A stretch of DNA of 64,000 bases, from contig NZ_CP017014.1 of NCBI RefSeq assembly GCF_001767395.1, forward strand, positions 2,984,501-3,048,500. The letters are read 5' to 3'. A model generated the notes under the pieces. That model ran no database searches. It was given only the letters and a program-made list of their open reading frames with translations, and was not told the origin of the DNA. Origin of the DNA: Rhodococcus sp. WMMA185 (lineage in GTDB: Bacteria; Actinomycetota; Actinomycetes; Mycobacteriales; Mycobacteriaceae). The translations under genes were made by a program, and so were the position numbers. Below, one piece after another: positions 51,682 through 61,487 of this stretch. The first letter of the stretch is position 1. Each line of letters opens with the position of its first letter.

Positions 51682-53439
51682 CTACGAGGCGCCGAGCCGA
51701 CGCTCCCTGTCGGCACCCACACCGAGTCGCTCGGGAGCGTGCATCCGGGTGAAGATGCGACCGAGATCGGCGGGGACCTGATTCTTCGTCACTTTGCTGA
51801 CCAGCACCATGACGAGGAAGGCCAGGGGAACGCTGACCGCTGCTGGGTAAGCGACGATCGCCGCGAGCCAGCCGTTCCACAAGTCATCGGTGAAGCCGAC
51901 GAGTACCGAGACGGCAGCCGCGGACCCGGCAACGAGGCCACCCGCGACCATGCCTGTCGCCGCACCGACCGCGGTCAGCCCGCGCCACCAGATACCGAGC
52001 ACCAGCAGCGGGCAGAGGGTCGATGCTGCGATGGCGAACACCAGGCCGACCGTCCGCGACAGGTCCAGCGACGTCACCGCCATCGACAGCCCTAGCGGCA
52101 CCAACCCAGCCAGGGCGGCGGCGATCCGGAAGTCCCGAATCCGCCCGGGCAGAATGTCCGTGCTGAGAACTCCGGCGATGCTCACGAGCAGACCAGAGGA
52201 CGTTGACAGGAACGCCGCGATGGCCCCGGACGCGACGAGCGCTGCGAGAAGTTGTCCACCCCAGCCGGAGAAAACGGAACCGGGCAGCAGCAGAACAGCC
52301 GCGTCGGACGTTCCGGTGATGAGCAGCTGCGGAACATACAACCGCGCCAGCGCCCCGAGGAGCGTCGGAAAAAGATAGAACACTCCGAGTAGGCCGATGA
52401 CGACCAGCGACGTCAGTCGCGCGGCCCGCCCATCGGGGTTCGTATAGAACCGGACGAGCACGTGCGGTAAACCGAGCGTGCCGAAGAAGGTGGCCAGAAT
52501 CAGCGAGTACACCTGATACATGGGGTGGTGCCCCCCGAATCCCCACCCTGGAGCAATCCAGTCCGAGTTGTCGGCTGGAGCACCCGCAACCACGGGAACC
52601 GGTGCACCCTGTTCCAGGATCATCGATGTGCCCTTGCCGAGATGATGCTCACCCGGTTCTAGCCGGATCTCACCGGCGACCTCGGCTCCGTCGATCGTCC
52701 CCGACCCACCGACGGTCACGGGCTCAGTTACCTGAACCACGACGTCGGTGGTGATATCGACGGTCGTCTTCTCGCTCACGATGGGTGGTGCAGCGGAGGT
52801 CATGTCGGGGCGATCGGCGAAGAAGTACACCGACAGCGTCAGGGCGGGGATCGCGATTGCGGTGAGCTTGAGCCAGTACTGGAACGCCTGAACAAACGTG
52901 ATGGACCGCATCCCTCCGCCCACGACGTTCGCGATCACGATGAGTCCGACGAGTGCCGCCCCGACCCAGCTCGGGACACCCAGGAGGATATTCAGTGTCA
53001 ATCCCGCTCCCTGCAGTTGCGGGACGAGGTACAGCACACACACCGTCGCGACGACGAGCATCGAGAGAGTGCGTAATCGGGTGGATTCGAGTCTGAATTC
53101 GGCGAAATCGGGGACCGTGTACGCGCCGGACCGCCTCAGCGGTGCCGCGACGAACAACAGCAGCCCGAGGTAACCGGCGGTGAATCCGATCGGATACCAG
53201 AGGGCGTCGGCGCCGTACTTGGCGATCAGGCCGGCCACACCGAGGAAAGACGCAGCCGAGAGATATTCACCGGAGATCGCGGCGGCGTTCCACCGAGGAC
53301 CGACGCTGCGTGAGGCGACAAGAAAATCCGACGTTGTACGCGCCAACCGCACTCCGTAGATGCCGATGGCAACAGTCGCCACGGCAGCTGCGCCCACAGC
53401 AGCCAGGGTCAGCGACGGCACGGATTGATGCGCACTCAC
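51682..53439 (-). CDS. second sodium:solute symporter, monocarboxylate type
   Basis: 585 residues, SSS family. ISGEYLSAASFLGVAGLIAKYG and GLPHVLVRFYTNPDG match the ActP/MctC branch. Compared with the ActP copy it has an extra extracytoplasmic insertion of about 100 residues (roughly 210-310, TSAAPPIVSEKTTVDITTDV...) rich in Val, Thr and Glu, and it is more divergent elsewhere. GTG start at 53439, seven bases after the small membrane-protein gene. Likely a regulated importer of a short organic acid under the adjacent two-component system. Confidence 0.87.
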   Translation of the reverse strand: MSAHQSVPSLTLAAVGAAAVATVAIGIYGVRLARTTSDFLVASRSVGPRWNAAAISGEYLSAASFLGVAGLIAKYGADALWYPIGFTAGYLGLLLFVAAPLRRSGAYTVPDFAEFRLESTRLRTLSMLVVATVCVLYLVPQLQGAGLTLNILLGVPSWVGAALVGLIVIANVVGGGMRSITFVQAFQYWLKLTAIAIPALTLSVYFFADRPDMTSAAPPIVSEKTTVDITTDVVVQVTEPVTVGGSGTIDGAEVAGEIRLEPGEHHLGKGTSMILEQGAPVPVVAGAPADNSDWIAPGWGFGGHHPMYQVYSLILATFFGTLGLPHVLVRFYTNPDGRAARLTSLVVIGLLGVFYLFPTLLGALARLYVPQLLITGTSDAAVLLLPGSVFSGWGGQLLAALVASGAIAAFLSTSSGLLVSIAGVLSTDILPGRIRDFRIAAALAGLVPLGLSMAVTSLDLSRTVGLVFAIAASTLCPLLVLGIWWRGLTAVGAATGMVAGGLVAGSAAAVSVLVGFTDDLWNGWLAAIVAYPAAVSVPLAFLVMVLVSKVTKNQVPADLGRIFTRMHAPERLGVGADRERRLGAS

Positions 53440-53446
53440 GGGACTA

Positions 53447-53818
53447 TCAGTCGTCCACCAGATCGGCGAACTGATGCTCGTTGCGCTCGGCCTGCCTTAC
53501 ATAGATCCATCCGGTTGTCAGCAGCACCGGATACACGAGCACCCCGAGCACCACCCACGGCAGCCGGACCCCCAAGACCGACACGTCCGACAACGCCGGA
53601 AAGAGGAAAACCACCAGCGGCACGGAACACAACAGGCAAACCGTAAGCAACGCAAGCCGAATCGCCAACCCCAGTTGGGTGCGCACGAGGCCGCGGATCA
53701 TCGCGTCCCCGACCTCGGTCTGCTCCTCCACCTCGACCCTGGTTCGGAGGATCCGGGCACCGCGGCGCTGCGCCAGCACGACCCGTTCCCGCCTCGGTGT
53801 GCGCGCGGGCGCACTCAT
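53447..53818 (-). CDS. small two-TM protein between regulator and symporter
   Basis: 123 residues from ATG 53818, which overlaps the LytTR regulator stop (ATGA). A basic N-terminal third (TPRRERVVLAQRRGARILR) is followed by two hydrophobic helices (LAIRLALLTVCLLCSVPLVVFLF; WVVLGVLVYPVLLTTGWIYV) and a charged C-terminus. It occupies the place a DUF485-type partner would have beside a symporter and may be its accessory subunit. I do not recognise the family by name. Confidence 0.75.
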   Translation of the reverse strand: MSAPARTPRRERVVLAQRRGARILRTRVEVEEQTEVGDAMIRGLVRTQLGLAIRLALLTVCLLCSVPLVVFLFPALSDVSVLGVRLPWVVLGVLVYPVLLTTGWIYVRQAERNEHQFADLVDD

Positions 53819-54660
53819 CGCGCCGTCCACGACCGCTTGGAGGCTCGGACCAGTGTGTCTTTGAGCATCCGGGTGTGTCGACGACTGACGGGGAGTTCCA
53901 CTGGCGGGCGGTCACCTCGCGCACGCAGGCACACGACGAGCCCATTGCCGACCGTCCGGGTGCCGGTGACCAGTGGCATCGACACCAGGTGGGAACGATG
54001 GACACGGAGGAATCCGGCTTCCGCCCAACGCTTTTCCAACGCAGAGATCGGGATGCGCACGAGGTGTGAACCGTCTGCGGTGTGTAGTCGTGTGTAATCA
54101 CCGTCCGCCTCCACCCACTCGACGGACGACCGGTGCACAAGTGTGGTGGAACCACCGAGCTCGACGGGGATGACCTCGTCCGACACCGCACCAACGTCCT
54201 GGACGCCACTGCGGCCGCGACCTTCGCGGTTCACACTCTCGACGATGCGACGGACCGACTCGGCGATCCGCTCTTCGCGCAGGGGTTTGAGCACGTAGTC
54301 GATTGCACCGAGCTCGAATGCATCAACCGCACGGTCATCATGGGCAGTGACGAACACGACCGGGGGTGGTGACGAATAGTTCGACAGGATCCCGGCCAGT
54401 TCGAGACCGTCGAGACCTGGCATGTTGATGTCGAGGAACACCGCGTCGATATCACGGTCCTGCAAAACACGCAGTGCAGCAGTCGCTTCGCTCGCGAGAC
54501 GGATCTCGCCGACCGCGTCCTGGGCGTTCAACAGGAATGCCAACTCATCGAGAGCGGGTTTCTCATCGTCGACCGCCAGCACGGTGAGCGAGTCATTCGT
54601 ACCGGTCAGTTTTGCGGGAGGGTTGTCTAGATGGTTCACAGCGGAGCAATGGTCGCACAA
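53815..54660 (-). CDS. LytTR-type response regulator
   Basis: 281 residues. The receiver (LTVLAVDDEKPALDELAFLL; AVFLDINMPGLDGLEL with the phospho-Asp; YVLKPLREERI) is followed by a C-terminal LytTR DNA-binding domain (VEADGDYTRLHTADG; FLRVHRSHLVSM). It should bind upstream of the symporter genes. Start TTG 54660, 11 bases after the kinase stop with AGGA upstream, or GTG 54639. Encoded between its kinase and the transport genes. Confidence 0.88.
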   Translation of the reverse strand: MCDHCSAVNHLDNPPAKLTGTNDSLTVLAVDDEKPALDELAFLLNAQDAVGEIRLASEATAALRVLQDRDIDAVFLDINMPGLDGLELAGILSNYSSPPPVVFVTAHDDRAVDAFELGAIDYVLKPLREERIAESVRRIVESVNREGRGRSGVQDVGAVSDEVIPVELGGSTTLVHRSSVEWVEADGDYTRLHTADGSHLVRIPISALEKRWAEAGFLRVHRSHLVSMPLVTGTRTVGNGLVVCLRARGDRPPVELPVSRRHTRMLKDTLVRASKRSWTAR

Positions 54661-54671
54661 ACCAGTCCTGT

Positions 54672-55880
54672 TTACGGAGTAATCCCTCTCTTGAACTTCG
54701 GGATCCGCATGCTGACCTTGGTCCCAGCACCCGGCGCAGTCTCCACGACGAGTCCGTAGTCGTTGCCGAACGCGGCACGCAATCGGTCATCGACGTTGGC
54801 AAGACCCACATGTGCCACCTCCTTCACACCAGACGGCTCCACGATCGATTCCAGTGAACCCGATCGCAGCAGTTCAGGGTCCATCCCGACGCCGTCATCC
54901 TCGACGCTGATGACGCAGTCGGCACCCTCATCGTCTGCGACAATGCTCACCGTTCCCCCGTCCGGCTTGCTGGAGACGCCGTGCCGGACTGCATTCTCTA
55001 CCAGCGGTTGCAAGGCCAGAAACGGCAGCACCACGTTGAGCACCTCCGGCGCCACCTGCAGTTTCACCCCGAGCGTTTCGCCGAACCTCGCCCGTTCGAG
55101 GGTCAGGTACCGGTCGATGTTGCGCAGTTCATCGGCGAGCACGGTGTACTCGCCGGCCGAACGAAACGAATAGCGGGTGAACTCGGCGAACTCGAGGATC
55201 AGTTCCCGGGCGCGGGCCGGATCGGTTCGCACGAACGACGCGACCGTGTTCAACGCGTTGTAGATGAAGTGCGGGCTGATCTGCGCCCGTAATGCGCGGA
55301 CCTCCGCGCGGTCGAGTCGGGCGCGGGAGTCGTCGAGTTCGGCCAGTTCGATCTGGCTGCGCGCATACCCGGCCACTTCGGTAATGGCGCCGAGCATGCC
55401 TGGCCCCGGGTCCTCGGTGGTGACCATACCCAGCACGCCGACTACACCGGTGGCCTCGGTCATCAACGGTTGGGCGATCAGTGCCCGCACCGCGTGATCT
55501 TCGGCTGCGTGGACGAGGCCACCACGGGCGACGAGCACGCGCCGCTGGCCGTCGACCGCACGGGTGGCCGCATCACGCAGTTGCTCCGTCATCGCCTCGT
55601 GTGGGCCGTTCCACGCCAGCAGATTGCCGACGGCATCGAAGACCGCGAGAGCCTGCGCGCCGGTCAATGAGCGCAGGTGCGGCGCCGCCTCCTGTGCAGA
55701 CGTCTCGTCGAGACCACGCCGCAAAGGTCGGGCCGCCAACGACGCAGTATGCAGTGCCGCATGAACGGCCCGCTCGGTAGGCGTAGTCAACTCACGCCGG
55801 GTGCGTAGCCACACCGCCATGAGCAGGGCGACGGGAATCAGGGCGGCCACCACGACGATGGCAACGACGGAACTGGTCAT
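54672..55880 (-). CDS. LytS-type sensor histidine kinase
   Basis: 402 residues. One N-terminal membrane helix (about 5-25), a GAF-like region (about 65-185), then the LytS-type kinase core with RALRAQISPHFIYNALNTVASF (phosphoacceptor His) and an HATPase with LQPLVENAVRHG and DDGVGMDPE. Unlike E. coli BtsS it lacks a multi-helix membrane sensor, so the signal is probably sensed in the cytoplasmic GAF-like domain. It likely reports an organic acid to the LytTR regulator, which then drives the downstream symporters. Confidence 0.87.
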   Translation of the reverse strand: MTSSVVAIVVVAALIPVALLMAVWLRTRRELTTPTERAVHAALHTASLAARPLRRGLDETSAQEAAPHLRSLTGAQALAVFDAVGNLLAWNGPHEAMTEQLRDAATRAVDGQRRVLVARGGLVHAAEDHAVRALIAQPLMTEATGVVGVLGMVTTEDPGPGMLGAITEVAGYARSQIELAELDDSRARLDRAEVRALRAQISPHFIYNALNTVASFVRTDPARARELILEFAEFTRYSFRSAGEYTVLADELRNIDRYLTLERARFGETLGVKLQVAPEVLNVVLPFLALQPLVENAVRHGVSSKPDGGTVSIVADDEGADCVISVEDDGVGMDPELLRSGSLESIVEPSGVKEVAHVGLANVDDRLRAAFGNDYGLVVETAPGAGTKVSMRIPKFKRGITP

Positions 55881-55905
55881 CCGTCGGCGGTCGAATCGTC
55901 TTCAC

Positions 55906-57147
55906 TCACGGAGTCGGCCCCTGCCCGCAGTTGTCCGGGGCCGGTACCCCGGCGAATCGGTCGGCGATCCACTGCACTGCTCCGGGCACAGCACGCCTGT
56001 CTGCGTGCCCCTCGTCCGGGTTCGATTCGAATTCGATGACATCGCCGAGCGCACACGCCTTGCTCACGGCCTGAGAAGTCCATTGCGGGCGAACGAGATC
56101 GTCACGGCCACCGACCACAACGAGCATCGGACCCGCCGCACCCTGCTTCGGGAGCGCAATGTCTTCAAGCCACCCCTTCATCCGCTCCGCGTCAGCCTCC
56201 GTCCGCGGACCCGTGTCAGCGGGGGTGAGTTGGGTTGCGATCGACCACTTCTCAGCGAGCTTCGCCGAAAGGCAGGACAGAGTCACGTCAGGGTTGTCTG
56301 CCAGCGCGCCGCGCATGTAGTCGTCCGGGTTCAGGTCGGGGTGCAGGACTCCGAGCCCCTCGAGCAGGTAGGGCAGGAACATTTTCTGAGACAGCGAGAG
56401 CTGATCGGCGGTGCCGTTCGACACCATCTCCGACAGATCCGCCGCGGGCGAGAGATTTGCCGACCCCACGAATTGGAGGCCGTCTCCGTACTCGTCCGCG
56501 TGTTCGGCCGCAGACCAGGAGGCCTGACCACCCTGTGAGATCCCCAGCGCAGCCCATCGCGTCGAGGCCTCCGGAACGACGTTGCGCGCTGCCCGGACCG
56601 CGTCGATCAAGTCGTACGCCGCGGTGTTCGGCTCGAGATAGGGATGTGGTCCGCTGGTGCCGAGGCCCTGGTAGTCGCTGACCGTCACCACGTAGCCGCG
56701 TTGAAGCAACGGCACCACAACGCTCGTAGTGCCCAGCAGCGTTGGCGACGAGGAGGGTGCGCACTCGTCGGTGACACCGGTTGTGCCGTGCCCAACTGTG
56801 ACGACCGGCCATCCTCCCTCCGGGGCGGCCCCGGAGGGAGTGAATACGGTGCCGACCACTTCGGACCCGCTTCCGTCGACACCGGAGGTGGAGCGGTAGA
56901 CGACGCGGGTAGCCGTCGCGCCGAGTGCGGTGATCGCGGCGTCTATATCTTGCACCGGGTGCTCACTGGTGACAGCGCCTCGCTGGTCGCCGGTGGGGGC
57001 AGCCGAAATGGTCGAGGTAGCAGCCGGCTGCTCCCCGACCGACGGACTGATGGTTGCCGCATTCGTTCCGCACGCCGCCAAAGCGACGGTCCCCGCGAGG
57101 GCAGCCACGGCCGTCCGCACAGAACGCACCCTCATCTCAAACCTCAC
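55906..57147 (-). CDS. secretory-lipase-like lipoprotein
   Basis: 413 residues with a lipobox LAAC at about residue 26. The hydrolase domain has the nucleophile elbow ALGISQGGQASW, the oxyanion-side VTVGHGTTGV, an Asp in VVGGRDDLVRPQW and a His in NPDEGHADR, close to the LIP-type secretory lipase family. It probably hydrolyses esters at the cell surface. GTG 57147 overlaps the antiporter stop (GTGA); ATG 57135 is an alternative. The kinase gene follows after 25 bases. Confidence 0.85.
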   Translation of the reverse strand: MRFEMRVRSVRTAVAALAGTVALAACGTNAATISPSVGEQPAATSTISAAPTGDQRGAVTSEHPVQDIDAAITALGATATRVVYRSTSGVDGSGSEVVGTVFTPSGAAPEGGWPVVTVGHGTTGVTDECAPSSSPTLLGTTSVVVPLLQRGYVVTVSDYQGLGTSGPHPYLEPNTAAYDLIDAVRAARNVVPEASTRWAALGISQGGQASWSAAEHADEYGDGLQFVGSANLSPAADLSEMVSNGTADQLSLSQKMFLPYLLEGLGVLHPDLNPDDYMRGALADNPDVTLSCLSAKLAEKWSIATQLTPADTGPRTEADAERMKGWLEDIALPKQGAAGPMLVVVGGRDDLVRPQWTSQAVSKACALGDVIEFESNPDEGHADRRAVPGAVQWIADRFAGVPAPDNCGQGPTP

Positions 57148-58760
57148 CCTCGATGTCTCTGCACCCGCTCCTCGGCTGCCGCCTCTTCCAGGTCAAGACC
57201 TTCCAACACGGTACGCATCACTTCGTCGTCCAGCCCACCGGCGTCGCGCGCTGCGATCAACGCCTCACGCTGGGCGCGCAAGACGGCGCGGCGGTAGTGG
57301 TCGAACATGGCACCCACTCGCCGACGCTCGGCAGCGTCCCCGGCCTTCTCTGCCTGAAGTCGCGCAGACATCGACCTGCGCACCCGGCCCAGGATGTAGA
57401 CAGCATCATCGCGTTCGATTCCCTCCGGCGGGTGCTCCTCGAGTTTCGCCAGCGCCCTTTCTCCGGCATCTCGCGTGATCCGTCGCGCCAGCCTCACCTG
57501 ATTCGCTTCGCGTTGTCGTTCGAGAGGATCCGCCAGGTCGAGGGCCCGAATGAGGAAAGGCATCGTGGCGCCCTGGATCAGCAACGTACCCACCGCCACC
57601 ACAAACGCGACAGCCTGGATCACCTCCCGGCCGGGAAATGGCTCCCCGCTCGCGATCGCGACGGGAACACCGGATGCGGCGGCCAGCGTGACCACCCCGC
57701 GCATCCCAGCCCACGACACGACGAGGCTCTCGCGCCACCCGAGTTCCGGCGACCTGCCCGATCTCCTGATCAACAGACCGTGTCGACCTCGGACCCAATG
57801 CAGCAGGACCCACACCGGCCGAACCCCCATTACGACCCCGAGCACGGCGAACCCATAGAGAAAGATGTGGGTAACCGGCAATCCCACGTCACGAACGTCC
57901 TCGATCACGAACCTCAGTTGCAGCCCCATGTATGCGAACACGAACATCTCGAGTAACAGGTCGACGCTCTCCCACAGGGACCTCTCCTGGATCCTGGTGG
58001 CCACGGACGCGTCGGTAGCCTTGTGTCCCATCAAGAACCCGGCAGTCACCACGGCCAGCACACCGGACGCGTGCACTTCCTCCGCCGCAAGATAGGCCGC
58101 GAAGGGAAGCATCAGCCCCATCACCGTTTCCAGCGGGGAGTCGTACATGCGACGCCGCACCCATCTGACGATCGTTGCAAGCACCAGACCGATCAAGACT
58201 CCGCCGACAACCTCGTAAAAGAAGAAGGCCACGGATCCAACCGGGATCGTCGTGCCGACGACGGCGGACACGGCCACGGCGAACAAGGTCAGCGCGGTGG
58301 CGTCGTTGACCAGACCCTCGCCCGTGAGAATCGCGAGAACACGGTTGGGTAGTCCGAGCCTTCGTCCCACGGCGACGGCACTGACTGCATCTGTCGGAGC
58401 GACGACGGCACCGAGAACGAGCGCCGCCCCGAGCGTGAACTCCGGTACCAGCCAGTTCGAGAAGAAGGCCACCGACACGGCGGTCACCAGGACGGTGAGT
58501 ACACCCAGGCGAAGGATGGGGGCGAGGTGGCGCCGAAACGTCGGGACCGAGAATTTCAGTGCTGCGGAATACAGCAGGGGCGGTAAGACCACGCCCAGGA
58601 TGACGTCGGGATTCAATTCGAGCCGCGGCAGCGCCGGAATGAACGATGCGGCCGACCCGATCGTCACGAGCACGAGTGGTGCCTGCAGATCGCGACGCTT
58701 GGCGAGACTGGTCACCGCGATGGCCGCGATGATCACCAGAAGCAACAGAACGCCGTTCAC
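57144..58760 (-). CDS. CPA1-type Na+/H+ antiporter
   Basis: 538 residues, about 12 membrane segments then a cytoplasmic helical tail of about 130 residues. GAVVAPTDAVSAVAVGRRLGLP and LTGEGLVNDATALTLF are the two ion-site motifs of the CPA1/NhaP-type family, with the Asp residues in place. SWAGMRGVVTLAAASGVP is a third. Exchanges monovalent cations for protons. Overlaps the lipase start by four bases, so the two are coupled although no functional link is obvious. Confidence 0.9.
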   Translation of the reverse strand: MNGVLLLLVIIAAIAVTSLAKRRDLQAPLVLVTIGSAASFIPALPRLELNPDVILGVVLPPLLYSAALKFSVPTFRRHLAPILRLGVLTVLVTAVSVAFFSNWLVPEFTLGAALVLGAVVAPTDAVSAVAVGRRLGLPNRVLAILTGEGLVNDATALTLFAVAVSAVVGTTIPVGSVAFFFYEVVGGVLIGLVLATIVRWVRRRMYDSPLETVMGLMLPFAAYLAAEEVHASGVLAVVTAGFLMGHKATDASVATRIQERSLWESVDLLLEMFVFAYMGLQLRFVIEDVRDVGLPVTHIFLYGFAVLGVVMGVRPVWVLLHWVRGRHGLLIRRSGRSPELGWRESLVVSWAGMRGVVTLAAASGVPVAIASGEPFPGREVIQAVAFVVAVGTLLIQGATMPFLIRALDLADPLERQREANQVRLARRITRDAGERALAKLEEHPPEGIERDDAVYILGRVRRSMSARLQAEKAGDAAERRRVGAMFDHYRRAVLRAQREALIAARDAGGLDDEVMRTVLEGLDLEEAAAEERVQRHRG

Positions 58761-58853
58761 CGTTCCGATTGTGCCGCGCCGCCTGCATCAGGTCACCCGA
58801 GCAAGATCCGCCTCGACTAGCGCGTCATCCCGGCGAGGTGTTCGCTTCCCTCT

Positions 58854-59903
58854 TCATGAACCGAAGTCGAAGCACAGTGATCCGGAGCATCTGTCGATGG
58901 CGATCACGGACACCGAATCCGAATTGATGTCCGTAACATCGGCCCGAGACCCGTCCGGAGCGATCGCCACGCCGATTGGGAAACCCCCGACTGTGACGGT
59001 ATCGACCACGGTGTCGCTGGCGGTCTCGATCACAGACAGCGAACCGTCGCTGAAGTTGGTGACGTAGACATGGGCCCCGTCCGGGGTCACCGCCACCCCC
59101 TCCGGACCGACACCCACGGTCACGGTACCGACCACAGTGTTGGTCGCTGTGTCGATCACCGACACCGAATCGTCACTAGCGTTGGCGACGTAGGCACGGG
59201 ATCCGTCCGGGGTCACCGCCACCCCGTTCGGGCCGTCCCCGACCGTGAGGGTGGCGGACACACTGTTGGAGGCTGTTTCGATCACCGACACCGAATCACC
59301 GGCCCGGTTGGCGACGTAGACACGGCTCCCGTCCGCGGTGGCCGCAACCCCGAACGGCAGACTCCCGACCGGGACGGTAGCGGCCACCGTGTTGCCGGCG
59401 GTCTCGATCACAGACACCGACCCGTCCATAGCATTGGTGACGTAGACATGAGACCCGTCCGGGGTGACCGCCACCCCGAACGGCATGCTCCCGACCGGGA
59501 CGGTAGCGGCCACCGTGTTGCCGGCAGTCTCGATCACAGCCACCGAATTATCGGCGCTGTTGGCGACGTAGGCATGGGATCCGTCTGGAGTGACCGCCAC
59601 CTTCTCCGGACTGCTCCCCACCCTGACGGTGGCGGACACACTGTTGGACGCTGTTTCGATCACCGACACCGAGTCGCCATGAAGATTGGTGACGTAGATT
59701 CGGGCCCCGTCCGGCGTGACGGCCACCCCGTTCGGGCCGAATCCGACGCGCATGCTATCGACAACCGTGTCCGCTTCCGCAGTCGCCGCACCCATCTCGG
59801 TCATACCAATCACCACCGCGACGGTGGACGCCAACCCGAAGAACAGACGCACAACGCGCCGCCTTCTCGTCGAGCACTCGCGAAAACTACTGTGCCGATT
59901 CAT
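58854..59903 (-). CDS. exported seven-bladed YVTN propeller, array member 1
   Basis: 349 residues from ATG 59903 (CAGGAGG upstream). A signal peptide of about 43 residues ends AEA|DTVVDS and is followed by exactly seven 42-residue blades (for example VAVTPDGSHVYVTNAMDGSV), so the mature protein is a complete propeller with nothing else except the tail IDRCSGSLCFDFGS. Blades 3 and 4 share long identical stretches, showing recent internal duplication or conversion. Related to YncE-type proteins. Probably an envelope binding or adhesion protein. Confidence 0.88.
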   Translation of the reverse strand: MNRHSSFRECSTRRRRVVRLFFGLASTVAVVIGMTEMGAATAEADTVVDSMRVGFGPNGVAVTPDGARIYVTNLHGDSVSVIETASNSVSATVRVGSSPEKVAVTPDGSHAYVANSADNSVAVIETAGNTVAATVPVGSMPFGVAVTPDGSHVYVTNAMDGSVSVIETAGNTVAATVPVGSLPFGVAATADGSRVYVANRAGDSVSVIETASNSVSATLTVGDGPNGVAVTPDGSRAYVANASDDSVSVIDTATNTVVGTVTVGVGPEGVAVTPDGAHVYVTNFSDGSLSVIETASDTVVDTVTVGGFPIGVAIAPDGSRADVTDINSDSVSVIAIDRCSGSLCFDFGS

Positions 59904-60063
59904 ATTCGCCTCCTGCTTTGGTGAAAGCACCGGATCGAACCAACTGTGGGAGGAACTGGCGGCCGCAGTCGAACTCAGCTCATCGGAGGCTAGCAGCCGA
60001 ATTTCGATCTCGACTCGAGACTCACCGACACTCCCGCATTTCGCGAATCGATTCGAAATCAAC

Positions 60064-60097
60064 GACGCCGCCACCCGATCCATCGGGTAACGGCGTC
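60064..60097 (-). terminator. terminator of propeller gene 2, duplicated sequence
   Basis: GACGCCG...CGGCGTC with an inner ACCCGA/TCGGGT stem and CCAT-type loop. The same hairpin, with matching flank TTCGAAATCAACGACGCC, occurs after propeller gene 3. Confidence 0.7.
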
Positions 60098-60167
60098 ACG
60101 TAATCAGTGGCCGCGCGGGTGCGCAGAACCGCTTTCAGTTGTGTGCGCTTCCGATGCTCCTAGCTGC

Positions 60168-61217
60168 TCAAGAGCCGAAGCACAGCGATCCGGTGCACTT
60201 GCCGTGGTCGATGTCGATCACCGACACGGTAGCGTCATTGTTGTTGGCGACGTAGGCCCGAGATCCGTCCGGGTCTATCGCCACCCCCTCCGGACCGTCC
60301 CCGACTTCCTCGAGGAATTCGGCGACGGTATTGGTGACTGTGTCGATCACCGACACCGCATCGTCGTTGAAGGCGGTGACATAGACCCGGGTTCCGTCCG
60401 GGGTAATCGCCACCTCGAGCGGGCCGTCTCCGACCTCGCCGATCTCGGTCACAGTGTTGTCGGACGTGTTGATCACCGACACCGTATCGTCGTCAAAGTT
60501 GGTGACGTAAGCCCGGGATCCGTCCGGGGTAACCACCACTCCCTTGGGGCTGTCCCCAACCCGCACGGTATGCATGACGGCGTTGGTGGCTGTGTCGATC
60601 ACCGAGACGGAATCATCATGTTCGTTGACGACGTAGACCCGGGTTCCCTCTGGGTTGACCGCCACATCGATCGGTCCGCCGTCGACAATGTCGATATTGG
60701 TGACGGTGTTGTCGGAAGTGCGAATCACCGAAACGGAATCATCGTCGATATTGGCGACGTACACCTGTTCCCCATCAGGGGTGACCGCCACCCCGTACGG
60801 CCGGGTACCGACCTCGACGGTATCGGTCACACCGTTCGTGTCCGTATCTATCACCGCCACCGAATCGTTGCGGGTAGTCACATACGCCCGGGTTCCGTCC
60901 TCACTCACCGCTACCCCAGCCGCCCCGTCAGCGACCGGAACGGTACCGGAGACTGAGTACGTGGCGGCGTCGATCACAGAAACCGCATTGTCGTCGCTGG
61001 TGGTGACGTACACCTCGGATCCGTCCGCGCTCACCGCCACCCTGACTGGGTCAGCGCCGAGAGGAATCGTTTTCGTGACGGTATCCGCGGCCGCTGTCGC
61101 CGCCCCCGTTCCGGTCACACCGAGTACCAGCAGGGCAGTGGCTGCAAGTCCGAGGAACAGGCGCTGGGCGCTCCCCTCGGTCTCGATACGGCCACCAAAA
61201 CTACTGTGTCCATTCAC
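60168..61217 (-). CDS. exported seven-bladed YVTN propeller, array member 2
   Basis: 349 residues from GTG 61217 (GGAG seven bases upstream; an ATG two bases earlier is out of frame and stops at once). A signal peptide ending TAAA|DTVTK precedes seven blades of 40-44 residues (VAVTPDGEQVYVANIDDDSV and others). The tail is HGKCTGSLCFGS. It is most similar to array member 3 in blade sequence, tail and, strikingly, in its upstream region. Acidic blade loops (NIDDDS, NFDDDT) could bind calcium or cations. Confidence 0.88.
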   Translation of the reverse strand: MNGHSSFGGRIETEGSAQRLFLGLAATALLVLGVTGTGAATAAADTVTKTIPLGADPVRVAVSADGSEVYVTTSDDNAVSVIDAATYSVSGTVPVADGAAGVAVSEDGTRAYVTTRNDSVAVIDTDTNGVTDTVEVGTRPYGVAVTPDGEQVYVANIDDDSVSVIRTSDNTVTNIDIVDGGPIDVAVNPEGTRVYVVNEHDDSVSVIDTATNAVMHTVRVGDSPKGVVVTPDGSRAYVTNFDDDTVSVINTSDNTVTEIGEVGDGPLEVAITPDGTRVYVTAFNDDAVSVIDTVTNTVAEFLEEVGDGPEGVAIDPDGSRAYVANNNDATVSVIDIDHGKCTGSLCFGS

Positions 61218-61421
61218 ATGCGTCTCCAGTCTTACGAGGAACAACCCGGATCGAGATTCACCTGGGAGAGTTGGCGGTCGGATATGAACACCAATCAACC
61301 CACAGGAGGCTAACAGGCCATTCCCAATACCGACGCCGATTCCATCGACCAACCAAGGAACCCATCAGGCCACACGAGACAGACACTGTCGCCGCATCTT
61401 TGGCTACCAACGTTACGACAT
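61200..61421 (-). repeat. duplicated leader/promoter unit, copy A
   Basis: About 220 bases covering the start of propeller gene 2 and its upstream region, near-identical to 62656-62877. Shared blocks include CGTCTCCAGTCTTACGAGGA, TATGAACACCAATCAACCCA and GGAACCCATCAGGCCACACG. It must contain the promoter. Confidence 0.9.
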
Positions 61422-61487
61422 ACGGTGAGCTCCAAATATATTCGGTCATGTTCCGCCAACGACCCTAGACGAGCCATCTGGGCGTCG

